The notes under the pieces: model-generated
Database searches by the model: none
Seen by the model: only the letters and a program-made list of their open reading frames with translations
Told to the model about the DNA's origin: nothing
NCBI GenBank assembly: GCA_017938485.1
Contig: JAGBBM010000075.1
Coordinates: 1-37,283, forward strand
DNA: 37,283 nucleotides
From: Lachnospiraceae bacterium
Lineage (GTDB): Bacteria; Bacillota; Clostridia; Lachnospirales; Lachnospiraceae
Reading direction: 5' to 3'
Position numbers and translations under genes: made by a program
Shown: positions 6,471-14,780 of the stretch, piece by piece
How positions within the stretch are numbered: the stretch's first letter is position 1
Layout: the number at the start of each line of letters is the position of its first letter

Positions 6471-6491
6471 TTCGATTCCGGTCGCCGGCAT
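6471..6491 (+). repeat. attR core, copy of tRNA-Leu 3' end
   Basis: This is a perfect 21-bp copy of 45-65 with no tRNA body in front of it. It marks the right end of the element. Confidence 0.9.
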
Positions 6492-6498
6492 TAAAAGA

Positions 6499-6523
6499 GC
6501 ACATCAGTATGATGTGCTTTTTT
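6499..6523 (+). terminator. Displaced original terminator of tRNA-Leu
   Basis: GCACATC-AGTAT-GATGTGC followed by TTTTTT starts 8 bp after the attR core. In the empty chromosome the tRNA would run straight into it, so it is most likely the host tRNA terminator. Confidence 0.8.
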
Positions 6524-6544
6524 AATGCCCATATAACGGAATTG

Positions 6545-6564
6545 CTCGATGACCGTCGCCGGCA
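6545..6564 (+). repeat. Degraded third att-like copy
   Basis: CTCGATGACCGTCGCCGGCA matches the tRNA-Leu 3' end at 16 of 20 positions, with the last 10 identical. It lies 74 bp past attR in the same direction. It may be the far end of an older element that has since been lost. Confidence 0.4.
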
Positions 6565-6712
6565 CCATCGGGTAACCTTATTTGTTATGTTGTTATTTTT
6601 TGAAACCCTAATTGGAACCCATACCCTTACACAACTGTAAGGGTACTACCCTTTTTTGTAAGGTAAATCAATGGTTACTAGTTTTTACTAGGAGTAGTTT
6701 TAGTAGCAGTTG
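6565..6712. other. Gap with competing hairpins
   Basis: No gene is visible. TACCCTTACA / TGTAAGGGTA is a perfect 10-bp hairpin (6622-6645), and its 3' arm can instead pair as AAGGG-TACTA-CCCTT followed by a T run (6639-6656). Such exclusive pairing resembles an attenuator or may be two simple terminators. It could be the remains of an older insertion. Confidence 0.35.
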
Positions 6713-6741
6713 TTGCGGTAGTTTTATATATGTGCTATAGT
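6713..6741 (+). promoter_or_regulatory. Promoter of the alpha/beta hydrolase gene
   Basis: TTGCGG, a 17-bp spacer and TATAGT, 41 bp upstream of the ATG at 6782, with ribosome site GAGGGAGG. Confidence 0.6.
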
Positions 6742-6781
6742 CACAATATGATTCATTTAAACCTATGAGGGAGGTTATAGT

Positions 6782-7699
6782 ATGAAGTTACCTAAATTTT
6801 CAAAGGAAACAAAGAACAATCACCCAATTCCACCTTGGATGGAATATATGGATGAGGGAGATTTTATAAGTTGTGATACAGTATTTAAGATGGGTGGATA
6901 TTGGAACACATTTGACAAGTGTATTTATCCATCTGATGATAAGGGTGATATTAGATACTATGTTTATAATCCAGTTAAACATGGTGGTGCACCTAGGGAT
7001 AGAAAGTATCCTGTACTTATGTGGATTCATGGACTTAATTGCTCTATAGATGGTATAAGATGTGTAGGCTACTCTGGGGCTGAGCAATTTGCTTCAAAGG
7101 AATACCAGGAAGCTATGGGTGGTGGTGCATTTGTTATAGTGCCCCTTGCCAATGAAAAAAGGCTTGAAGATGATACCATTGTAGGCTCTTGGGATGAGGA
7201 GTATTTGCCACATCTAAAGAGTATTTACGACAAGGTCTGTGAGGAAAACGCAGATAACATAGGCCATAAGTTTATTATGGGAGCTTCTTCAGGTGGATAT
7301 GTCACATGGAGAATGTTAGAACTCTATGGAGATTATTTTAAGGGTGCAATCCCTTGTGCATCAGGTTATGTTCCTGAGTTAGAAAGTATTAAGAAGATTG
7401 ATGAGGCGGGCATACATCTAATTGTTGCCCACGCACGACATGATGAGATGGCACTTTTTGAGGAATGTATAGCGCCTATAGAGAAAGAACTACAAGCTAT
7501 GAATAATTGCTTGTGTTTCTTCCCAGAGTGGATTAGAAATGAGGATAAGGGTGTTGCATCTATAAATTATGGTATAGAGATGGGACAGCACTGTATCATA
7601 AATCCTATTCAGGGAAATCTTATATATACAGATGGTACTTGCTACGATGAACGTTTACCTAAGGGTATTACGGGATGGATTAAGGAAGTATGTAACTAA
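6782..7699 (+). CDS. Alpha/beta hydrolase (esterase-like)
   Basis: A 305-residue alpha/beta hydrolase. It shows an oxyanion-region HG (LMWIHGLNC, near 83), the nucleophile elbow GASSGG (Ser near 171), a probable acid Asp in AHARHDEM (near 222) and a late His in GQHCI (near 266). There is no signal peptide, so it is cytoplasmic. The layout, with a long N-terminal stretch before the core, resembles the esterase/PHB-depolymerase-like group of peptidase or carbohydrate esterases. The substrate cannot be told. It is a single-gene unit with its own promoter and terminator. Confidence 0.8.
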   Translation: MKLPKFSKETKNNHPIPPWMEYMDEGDFISCDTVFKMGGYWNTFDKCIYPSDDKGDIRYYVYNPVKHGGAPRDRKYPVLMWIHGLNCSIDGIRCVGYSGAEQFASKEYQEAMGGGAFVIVPLANEKRLEDDTIVGSWDEEYLPHLKSIYDKVCEENADNIGHKFIMGASSGGYVTWRMLELYGDYFKGAIPCASGYVPELESIKKIDEAGIHLIVAHARHDEMALFEECIAPIEKELQAMNNCLCFFPEWIRNEDKGVASINYGIEMGQHCIINPIQGNLIYTDGTCYDERLPKGITGWIKEVCN

Positions 7700-7703
7700 A
7701 AAT

Positions 7704-7765
7704 AAAAGCAGTTACGAATATACTGGTGATATAACCTACCATGTTTATTTGTAACTGCTTTTTTA
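7704..7765. terminator. Bidirectional terminator
   Basis: AAAAGCAGTTAC and GTAACTGCTTTT pair across a 35-nt loop, with T runs on both strands, between the convergent hydrolase and DUF3892 genes. Confidence 0.7.
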
Positions 7766-8062
7766 TTATTCACTTACTGAAGGTAAGTTCCCAAGATTGT
7801 TATCCTCTGTTCCATCAGGTAATGATTTTAGATATTCAGAATCTTTTCTATGAGCCACACCAACTCCTTGTATATCTCCGGCTTTAGCCATGGCAACACC
7901 TTCTTCTTTGGATACCTTTTCCCCGCCTGAGAGCTGATAACCTGTGACTCTACCACCAGATTTAACTAAACCAACAATTTCTTTTGCGTTAGATTTGGGA
8001 GTGGGTACTTCATCTAAGGCTGCGTAGGCAAGTTTTGAACCTATTTCATTATCATTGTTCAT
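7766..8062 (-). CDS. DUF3892 family protein
   Basis: A 98-residue soluble protein. It has the family pattern IVGLVKSGGRVTGYQLSGG..VSKEEGVAMAKAGDIQGVGVA and the highly conserved tail SLPDGTEDNNLGNLPSVS. The family is widespread in Firmicutes and has no known function. The ribosome site is AGAGGAG. The gene is divergent from the cluster at 8251 and ends at the shared terminator with the hydrolase. Confidence 0.85.
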   Translation of the reverse strand: MNNDNEIGSKLAYAALDEVPTPKSNAKEIVGLVKSGGRVTGYQLSGGEKVSKEEGVAMAKAGDIQGVGVAHRKDSEYLKSLPDGTEDNNLGNLPSVSE

Positions 8063-8194
8063 AAAACATTCTCCTCTAATTATCTTTTATAGGTAGTATG
8101 GCAGAGAAAATAAAAAATATGTTATATATTTTCCTACTGTAAAACCTTACCACTTATGTTATAATTCATATTATATTGGGTTACTGTACCTATT

Positions 8195-8222
8195 TTGATT
8201 TTTGAATTATATCAGATATAAA
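8195..8222 (+). promoter_or_regulatory. Likely promoter of the TelA/AAA+ cluster
   Basis: TTGATT (8195-8200), a 16-bp spacer and TATAAA (8217-8222). An alternative -10 is TAAAAT, two bases on with an 18-bp spacer. A second TATAAT stands at 8159-8164. The ribosome site GAGGAGG precedes the ATG at 8251. Confidence 0.5.
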
Positions 8223-8250
8223 ATATGTAATGATTTGAGGAGGAAAAATT

Positions 8251-10434
8251 ATGAAACAATGTAATAATTGTGGTAGTACATTTGATGATAGTGCAATGAT
8301 ATGTGGTTATTGTGGAAATAAGTTGGATGGAGCACAGCAGATACCACAGAGTATGCCATACCAACCAGTTCCACAGATGCAGTTAAATATGTCGATTCCT
8401 CAGCAACCTGTGAAGGAAAAGAAGCCAGTAAATAAGACGGCAATAATAATTGGAGTGTCTGTATTTTTACTTCTTGCCATTGCAGGAGTGGTTGTATATT
8501 TGCTTCTGACAAGGGCTCCAAAGAGTGATTATTATGTGGAGAATTTCCCTAAAGAATTACTTGAGTACAGTATAAATGGTGAAGAATACACATCAGAAAT
8601 AACAGATTTAAAGATAGTTAAAGAAAAGAAGGATGGAGATGAAGTTGAGGCTTATTGTGAGATTGTCTTGGAAGATGAGTGGATGACAAGAACCTTATAC
8701 TATACTTTCGAAGTTGAGCGAGATAAAGAGTGGAAGATAGAGGAGTATACTCAGGAAAAAGAGGATGAGTTAGTTCCTACCCAGCAGTATGCATATAGTC
8801 TTGTAGCTGTGCGACCAGATACTAAGTACCAGATGGAAAATATATCAAACTATCAGGTCATTGAAGATAACGAACCTAGTATATTTACTTTTTCTTATGA
8901 TGTGGACGATGAGTATGAGTTGGTTACCTTGGAAGGTACAGCTATATTTGAGGCATACTTTGATGAAAATACATTCCGTTATGATGATATTGACAGAAGA
9001 AAGAGTTACACTTTAAGTTTTGGAATTTCCGATGATTCCTCCCTTAAAGCCACTTGGGATTTGGATGGTTCCTATGCCTGTATAGATGATGACGGAAAAA
9101 CTTCTCTTGGTATGATTATAGACAGTGCAGGGAGCGACACTGCCAGCATAGAGATATATTCAAAGGCACTTGGTGAGGATTACAGTGAAGTGACTATATC
9201 TGATAAACCGCTTTTTGATTCTACTGGTGCTCTCATTTATGAGCTTAATTGTGAATCTATGAACAGTGAAATTGATGCGTCTAATTTAAAGTATATTCTG
9301 TGGTTTTATGCAGATGAGGTTTACTATGCTGAGATTGACCATGACGATGGTTTTGGCGTATTTGAAATGATGGAGACAGAATTTACCGTAGAAGAACCTG
9401 AGGTGGAAGAGCCTGTTGTTGAGAATACAGAGACTGTTCCTTTGCCAAGTATGGAGGGTGATGTGATTCACGTGTACTCTTTTAATCACGAATTTGGCAG
9501 TAGATTAGATGTATATTTCAGAGCAAATTATCCTGAGTATGCTGATAAGGTTATATATCACAATTTGAATATGTTAGGACTTTCAGAAGAATATTTCCAA
9601 GCTATTGAGGAGGCTATGAATTCTGATGAAGTGCCATCTATAGTTGTCTACGACATAGATGCTATAGATAATCTTTCTAACAGGGATATATTTGTGCCTG
9701 TTAGCTCTATAGGTATTACAGACACCATGTATGCCAATGCTTATGACTATACAAAGAAGGTTGCTACCTTTGATGGAGAACTTATGGGTCTTACATATCA
9801 GGCATTTCCTGGATGCTTTGTCTATGACCCAGCTATAGCTAAGGAAATTTTTGGACACTCAGACCCTGAGTCTGTGAACAACTTGGTGGTTGATTGGGAT
9901 ACCTTCCTTGAAACAGCAGCGATTTTAAAGGAGCATGGATATTATATGGTTGCAGATGTTGAGGATATAACAACTGGTGCTGGTGGTGAAGTCCCTCAGT
10001 ATGTTATAGATGAGGTTCTTGCCAATGGATATTCTGCGGAACTTGGACAGTGGTCATCGGAATGGTATTCTTATCCAGATAATGTTTTTGGATACTTTGG
10101 TTGTCCATGGTTTGTTCAGTGGAGTATTGGAAGTATGGGTTTAGAAAAAACTATCTCAGTGTGCGAGGGACCAAGAGACTTTTATTGGGGTGGCTCTTAT
10201 GTGGGAGTGACTAATGCATGTACTAATTCTGAACTTGCTGCATTTGTTATGTACACTCTTTGCTGTGATAACCAAGTGATGTATGATATGCATGTGTATG
10301 ATTATGAATATCCGAATAATACCGTAGCGGTGCAGCAGTTGATTTATGATGGATATGGAGCTCTTGACGTTCTTGGTGGTCAAAATCCTTTGCCAGTGTA
10401 TGACGCAGTTGGTCAATCCATCGTGTTAGAATAA
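8251..10434 (+). CDS. Zinc ribbon, membrane helix and solute-binding-like fusion
   Basis: A 727-residue protein in at least four parts. The N-terminus is a zinc ribbon with Cys 4, 7, 18 and 21 (CNNC and CGYC). A Pro/Gln-rich linker leads to a single membrane helix at about 63-86, with no cleavable signal. Residues about 90-395 are an acidic region I do not recognise. From about 400 (DVIHVYSFNHEFG) it resembles a family 1 extracellular solute-binding protein: PSIVVYDID, GELMGLTYQAFPGCFVYDP, WDTFLETAAILKEHGY, and a late segment WGGSYVGVTNACTN. The cytoplasmic ribbon and outside binding domain suggest a sensor. It heads a co-directional cluster with an AAA+ ATPase and TelA protein, and no ABC transporter genes are nearby. 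Confidence 0.75.
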   Translation: MKQCNNCGSTFDDSAMICGYCGNKLDGAQQIPQSMPYQPVPQMQLNMSIPQQPVKEKKPVNKTAIIIGVSVFLLLAIAGVVVYLLLTRAPKSDYYVENFPKELLEYSINGEEYTSEITDLKIVKEKKDGDEVEAYCEIVLEDEWMTRTLYYTFEVERDKEWKIEEYTQEKEDELVPTQQYAYSLVAVRPDTKYQMENISNYQVIEDNEPSIFTFSYDVDDEYELVTLEGTAIFEAYFDENTFRYDDIDRRKSYTLSFGISDDSSLKATWDLDGSYACIDDDGKTSLGMIIDSAGSDTASIEIYSKALGEDYSEVTISDKPLFDSTGALIYELNCESMNSEIDASNLKYILWFYADEVYYAEIDHDDGFGVFEMMETEFTVEEPEVEEPVVENTETVPLPSMEGDVIHVYSFNHEFGSRLDVYFRANYPEYADKVIYHNLNMLGLSEEYFQAIEEAMNSDEVPSIVVYDIDAIDNLSNRDIFVPVSSIGITDTMYANAYDYTKKVATFDGELMGLTYQAFPGCFVYDPAIAKEIFGHSDPESVNNLVVDWDTFLETAAILKEHGYYMVADVEDITTGAGGEVPQYVIDEVLANGYSAELGQWSSEWYSYPDNVFGYFGCPWFVQWSIGSMGLEKTISVCEGPRDFYWGGSYVGVTNACTNSELAAFVMYTLCCDNQVMYDMHVYDYEYPNNTVAVQQLIYDGYGALDVLGGQNPLPVYDAVGQSIVLE

Positions 10435-10458
10435 TTTATTCCATGTTGGGGGAAGTAT

Positions 10459-11628
10459 ATGTACAGAATTATGGATGCAGAAGAAATTGAAATAAATAAG
10501 ATAGACAATCTAAAGATGATACATATCTATGATTTGTCTGGTTCGGCTATAGGTAGTGAAAATGTTACTTCCCTAGCAGTTTATTATGGTGACAACAAGC
10601 AGAAGAATTTGTGTGCCATGGACAAGCATTACAATTTGCTTGTAGAAAGAGTTTTATATCTTTATTCTCGCCTTGAGGATAAGTCTTCCATTATGATGGA
10701 TGAGGCCACAAAGAATATGATAGATGTGGCAATGGGAAGTGAGGATGACTGTATTCTTGCAGTTTCAAAGTTAGGGAAGAGATATTTGTCGTGGGATGGA
10801 GAAGAGGTACCTAGGGTAAATAACCAGACCTATATTAGACTAACCACTATGCCTATGATAAGGTATTATCTGACAGAGATTTATTCTATGCTGGAAGTGC
10901 CTATTGAATTTAAAGAAGATAAACTTGGTTGGCATGGAAATGTTATTCTTGAGGCATCGTCAGGTGATAAAGATATTATTTTTCCTATAAGATTTGACTA
11001 TGATTCAGTTAATTCTTACTCAGTACATATAGGGAATTTCTTAAAAGAAAAGAGTGTTATAGTCTTCGACATAAGCTATGGAGAGAGACAGCTTACAGTT
11101 AATTTCACCAGCGAGGATGCGGGATTACTTGGTCAGAGTAGCTTTATCTTTGATAAGACTGGTGGATTATCAAAGACTAGCATAAGTATAAATGATACCT
11201 TGGTATATTATCAGGATACAGCTATTGCCGAGGCAAAGGTGGAGGATGTTTCTTCCTTTGTCCATATGGGTGTATTAGAGCTTTTGTCACAAAATGTAAG
11301 GATATCAAGGCTTCCATGGAATTCATATTATATGTTTGGATATACGGAAAATGTAACTAAGGATATATGTAGAACAGATTATGATACAGGGTATATAGAT
11401 TGTAATGAAGATGCAGTGCTTGTGAGACAGTATGGAGTAAGTCATATAGAAAATAAATCAACTGGTCTTAACATTAAAACCAATGGCTCCATGATGGAAC
11501 GATTGATGCCTGATAAAAAAAATGCAGGTATACAAACCTGTTTTTATCCAGTGGGTTACTATTCGAGTTGGGATTACAAGAACAATCTTGAGAATAAATA
11601 TTTCTATGAGGAGCTAAAGGAGAAGTAA
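10459..11628 (+). CDS. Unknown protein, cluster member
   Basis: A 389-residue protein that I do not recognise. It has no signal peptide or membrane helix and is rich in beta-type segments with many Tyr and Asp (for example IRLTTMPMIRYYLTEIY, DIIFPIRFDYDSVNSYSVHIGNF). The ribosome site GGGGGAAG is good. It lies 24 bp after the fusion protein and 1 bp before the ATPase gene, so it is translated as part of the same operon. By position it may be an adaptor or substrate of the ATPase; this is only a guess. Confidence 0.7.
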   Translation: MYRIMDAEEIEINKIDNLKMIHIYDLSGSAIGSENVTSLAVYYGDNKQKNLCAMDKHYNLLVERVLYLYSRLEDKSSIMMDEATKNMIDVAMGSEDDCILAVSKLGKRYLSWDGEEVPRVNNQTYIRLTTMPMIRYYLTEIYSMLEVPIEFKEDKLGWHGNVILEASSGDKDIIFPIRFDYDSVNSYSVHIGNFLKEKSVIVFDISYGERQLTVNFTSEDAGLLGQSSFIFDKTGGLSKTSISINDTLVYYQDTAIAEAKVEDVSSFVHMGVLELLSQNVRISRLPWNSYYMFGYTENVTKDICRTDYDTGYIDCNEDAVLVRQYGVSHIENKSTGLNIKTNGSMMERLMPDKKNAGIQTCFYPVGYYSSWDYKNNLENKYFYEELKEK

Positions 11629-11629
11629 G

Positions 11630-13852
11630 ATGGGATTATTTAATAGATTTACAGAAAAACCAAAGGATTATGATTGCATGAAGCGCTTTGATGAGCTTTT
11701 AAGTGAGGTTCAGGGGCTTTATGTTTATCACACCAATAAGAACTTTATGGAGTATTTACAAAAGCTCAAGAATGAGCCGGATAATATACCTATCAAGCCT
11801 ATGGAGCTTTTTGTGGATACCTTGGAAGTGATTTTGGCTAATAAAACCAACTTTAATTCAGATAATTATCTCAATATTATGAGAAGAGCTGAGTCTATAT
11901 ATAAGGACATATTTGTCTACGATGAAAAGACTCCTGACTTTGATTTACTTAGAATAATTTTTATTGAGATTTTCGATGAAAATGGTATTGCAGCAAGAAA
12001 CCTCTTTAATGAGGAGCTTTTTGATACCTTCAAGAATAAGTATAATTATATTACCTTTATGAAGACCCTTCTTTTGGATATGAAGTCTTCAGAGATTATG
12101 TATGATTTGGTTCAGTATGCCTTAAGAGTTCGCTCTACATTTATTGATGATGATTTGTATACCGCGAACCTTAAGTTTGTTGCAAATAGAATGCTTACCT
12201 CTGCGGACCGTCAGTTGGTATTTGAATATGAGTCAAAGAAAGTGGAGCGTATGGCTGGTTTTTACAGCATCAGTGAAAATGATGTGGCACAGACTGAAAA
12301 GCAGCTTGTTGAAGCTAATACCTTACTCAAGCAAAGCGTGGATGTCCTTGAGCAGGTGGACAAGAAGGCTGCACAGCTTACTCGTATTATGAATGATACA
12401 ATAGGTGCCATTACAGATATAAGCAAGAGAGAAACAGATATTATCTCAGCAAAGGCTAATTCTGCAAGAGAAGATATAAATGCGGCTTATAACAGTTTCC
12501 TTGAGGAACAAAGACAGGAGGTAATTCTTCAAAAGGAAGTGCTTCTTGACCAGATATTTAAGGAATCTGAGACAAAGCTTTCAGAACTTAGACATATGTC
12601 TAGAGCCATAGCAGCCACAGCTACTTCTGAGCTTTCCCGCATCAACGCAGAGACTTCAAATGCCATCGATAAGATTAGTACATATATGAACAATGAGGAT
12701 ATGGAAAAGGCTCTTTCCATGGCTGAGCAAAATGAAGCTCTCTTAAGTAAGATAAATAAGCTTGAGATACTAAATGACAAGAACATAGCTATACTAGAGA
12801 AGAATCTAGACGAGGAAAGAGAAAAGGCTGAGGCAGTTTCTGCACCACAGAACAGTATGGGTGTAACTACTGTATCCTACGCTACACCAACAGTTGCTCT
12901 TCCTGAGACAAATCCTCTTCCTATTCCGGAGGTAAATCCTCTTCTTGATCAGAGCATACCATTTGAGCAAAGATTCAAGATAGTTATGGAGGAGAAAAAG
13001 AGGAGAGAGGAAGCTGGAGAGCATTTCCACAAGATGTTTGATGATGTGGTTATCGCCCTTATGGAGGATGCAAATCCTTACATGATAGGTCCTTCTGGAT
13101 GTGGTAAGACCTATATGGTTAAGCAGATAGCTTCCATTCTCAATATGGATTTTATAGATATAGGATATATAAATGAGGAGTACGATATCTTAGGCTTCCA
13201 AACAGCCACAGGTGGATACAGTACCCCTAACTTCTACAGATGTTACAAGTACGGTATTATTGCGTTTTGTGATGAGCTGGATAATGGTAACAGTAGGGCA
13301 ACGGTTAAGCTTAACTCCTTCCTATCCAACAACAAGGATGCCAGCTACAACTTCCCTAACGGTGAAAATGTAAAGCGACACAATAACTTTAGAATAATTG
13401 CAGCAGGTAATACTGCTGGAAATGGCGCAGATGCAAATTACAACACAAGAGAGAAGATTGAAGAGTCTGTACAGCAGAGATTTATGCCAGTTTATGTGGG
13501 CTACGACAATTACGTAGAGGGTAAGATACTTAAGGATTATCCGGATTGGTACGAATTTATTGTTATGTTCCGTGATGGAACAGATGCTTGGGGTAGTATG
13601 AATGATACCTCTGCGGCAGGAATTATCACAACTAGAGATACAGCTAAGATTAAAAGATATTTGGATAACAAGAGCTTTGATATGGGCAAGATTCTTGACT
13701 ATGAATTTATTCAGACAAAGGACATGGAGTATCTTGCCTTCCTTGCTAGCCATATGAAGGGCAAGCTTGCAGAGCATCCAAAGGCAACTGAGATTTTTGC
13801 AATGTTTGAGGAGAAGGTAAATGAGCTTAGACAAACAGGTGGAAGAAGATAG
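11630..13852 (+). CDS. Coiled-coil MoxR/CbbQ-like AAA+ ATPase
   Basis: A 740-residue protein. Residues 1-210 are helical; about 215-405 is a long coiled coil rich in Glu, Lys and Ala; a Pro-rich hinge follows. The C-terminal AAA+ domain has Walker A GPSGCGKT near 487, a Walker B-like FCDELDN near 546, sensor 1 RIIAAGNTAG near 588 and a probable arginine finger in SVQQRFMPVY. Order and spacing fit the MoxR/CbbQ (AAA_5) group, which typically works as a chaperone-like remodeller with a vWA partner. The next gene overlaps it by 32 bp and may be that partner. The long coiled coil is unusual for CbbQ proteins and suggests tethering to the other coiled-coil proteins here. Confidence 0.85.
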   Translation: MGLFNRFTEKPKDYDCMKRFDELLSEVQGLYVYHTNKNFMEYLQKLKNEPDNIPIKPMELFVDTLEVILANKTNFNSDNYLNIMRRAESIYKDIFVYDEKTPDFDLLRIIFIEIFDENGIAARNLFNEELFDTFKNKYNYITFMKTLLLDMKSSEIMYDLVQYALRVRSTFIDDDLYTANLKFVANRMLTSADRQLVFEYESKKVERMAGFYSISENDVAQTEKQLVEANTLLKQSVDVLEQVDKKAAQLTRIMNDTIGAITDISKRETDIISAKANSAREDINAAYNSFLEEQRQEVILQKEVLLDQIFKESETKLSELRHMSRAIAATATSELSRINAETSNAIDKISTYMNNEDMEKALSMAEQNEALLSKINKLEILNDKNIAILEKNLDEEREKAEAVSAPQNSMGVTTVSYATPTVALPETNPLPIPEVNPLLDQSIPFEQRFKIVMEEKKRREEAGEHFHKMFDDVVIALMEDANPYMIGPSGCGKTYMVKQIASILNMDFIDIGYINEEYDILGFQTATGGYSTPNFYRCYKYGIIAFCDELDNGNSRATVKLNSFLSNNKDASYNFPNGENVKRHNNFRIIAAGNTAGNGADANYNTREKIEESVQQRFMPVYVGYDNYVEGKILKDYPDWYEFIVMFRDGTDAWGSMNDTSAAGIITTRDTAKIKRYLDNKSFDMGKILDYEFIQTKDMEYLAFLASHMKGKLAEHPKATEIFAMFEEKVNELRQTGGRR

Positions 13853-14780
13853 TGCTGAGATTACATATGGAGTCAGTGAGGATACCTGTCCTTACTTTAA
13901 GACTGTAACAAGGGGTAATCTCACTATCTACAAAATGAATTTCAAATCCTTGAGTGGCCTTCACTTATTTCTGACAGGGAACCCAGTGGTAAATAATAAT
14001 GTATTCTATACTCAAAGAAGTATTAAGGGAAGTGAGAAGTTTGCCGGGGCACCCCTTGAGGAAGCTATAGGTTATCTCATAGGTGGGTACTTGAAGGATT
14101 TCAGTATGTTTGTAAAACTAAAAAAAGAAATCGACAGTGTAAATGTAAAGTATGAGGCAAAAAGAAAGGTGAGAACTGCGGTGGTAGGTTCAAGACCTAA
14201 TGTACCTGCATTTATCGCGGGAGCACCTAAGACTATGTACCGCATGGATAGAGCCAAGGAAAAGAAGTTCATCGATATATATATCAACCTTGCCTATGAC
14301 AACAACACAACGGAAGTTCAGGTTAGAAACCGTGGTATACTTATACTCAATCTAGTAAAGCTTCTTGAAAACAATGATTACGGAGTAAACCTTAAGGTCT
14401 TCGAGGCTTGTATGGTGGAAAATGAAGCATTTTGTGCTACAGTAGGACTTAAACAACCAGGGGAGCTTTTAAACGAAAAGAAATGCTATTTCCCTATGTG
14501 TGGCAAGGAATTCTTGAGAAGAATACTGGCGAGAGTAAAGGAGTCAGTTCCGTTTAAGGAAAATTGGCATATGAGCTATGGACAGGTTTTGAGTGAAGGT
14601 CAAACCAGACTTATTATGGATATACCAGAGGATGCCATACTTATAGATGCTCCTGACAAAATGGGTATAAAGGGTGAGGATATATATGAGGACGCGGATG
14701 CATTTTTAGAGAAGATAAATCTGGACAAGGAAATTGCCGTTCCACATTACGCAAAGATGAATGAGGAGGAAGAATTTTGA
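13821..14780 (+). CDS. Possible vWA-like partner of the ATPase
   Basis: A 319-residue soluble protein. The middle part (KKFIDIYINLAYDNNTTEVQ, then RGILILNLVKLLENNDYGVNLKVFEAC) has the strand-helix-strand rhythm of a vWA domain, but the DxSxS metal motif is not intact (INLAYDN). Late conserved-looking segments are MCGKEFLRRILARVKE and LIMDIPEDAILIDAPDKMGIKG. The start codon at 13821 follows GAGGAGAAGG closely and overlaps the ATPase gene by 32 bp, so the two are tightly coupled. MoxR-type ATPases usually pair with vWA proteins, which supports the assignment. The domain call is by eye and could be wrong. Confidence 0.6.
   Translation: MSLDKQVEEDSAEITYGVSEDTCPYFKTVTRGNLTIYKMNFKSLSGLHLFLTGNPVVNNNVFYTQRSIKGSEKFAGAPLEEAIGYLIGGYLKDFSMFVKLKKEIDSVNVKYEAKRKVRTAVVGSRPNVPAFIAGAPKTMYRMDRAKEKKFIDIYINLAYDNNTTEVQVRNRGILILNLVKLLENNDYGVNLKVFEACMVENEAFCATVGLKQPGELLNEKKCYFPMCGKEFLRRILARVKESVPFKENWHMSYGQVLSEGQTRLIMDIPEDAILIDAPDKMGIKGEDIYEDADAFLEKINLDKEIAVPHYAKMNEEEEF

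Larger units (their letters stand above)
45..6491. mobile_element. tRNA-Leu integrated element, about 6.4 kb
   Basis: The element is bounded by perfect 21-bp direct repeats of the tRNA-Leu 3' end. Inside are a tyrosine integrase reading toward attL, a D12 adenine methylase, an origin-like segment, a small HTH regulator, a YD-repeat lipoprotein, a resolvase-like protein without catalytic residues, and a minimal tyrosine recombinase near attR. No relaxase, conjugation, capsid or obvious replication-initiator gene is visible, so it is either a satellite or mobilised by a helper. The right half is strongly enriched in plus-strand GGGGTA. I do not recognise a described element family with this gene set. 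Confidence 0.85.

Noticed and set aside
13322-13834. A 170-codon open frame on the minus strand in the AAA+ gene
   Set aside because: It lies opposite the conserved ATPase motifs. Its Cys/Ile/Leu-rich composition is typical of an antisense shadow, and no start site is present.
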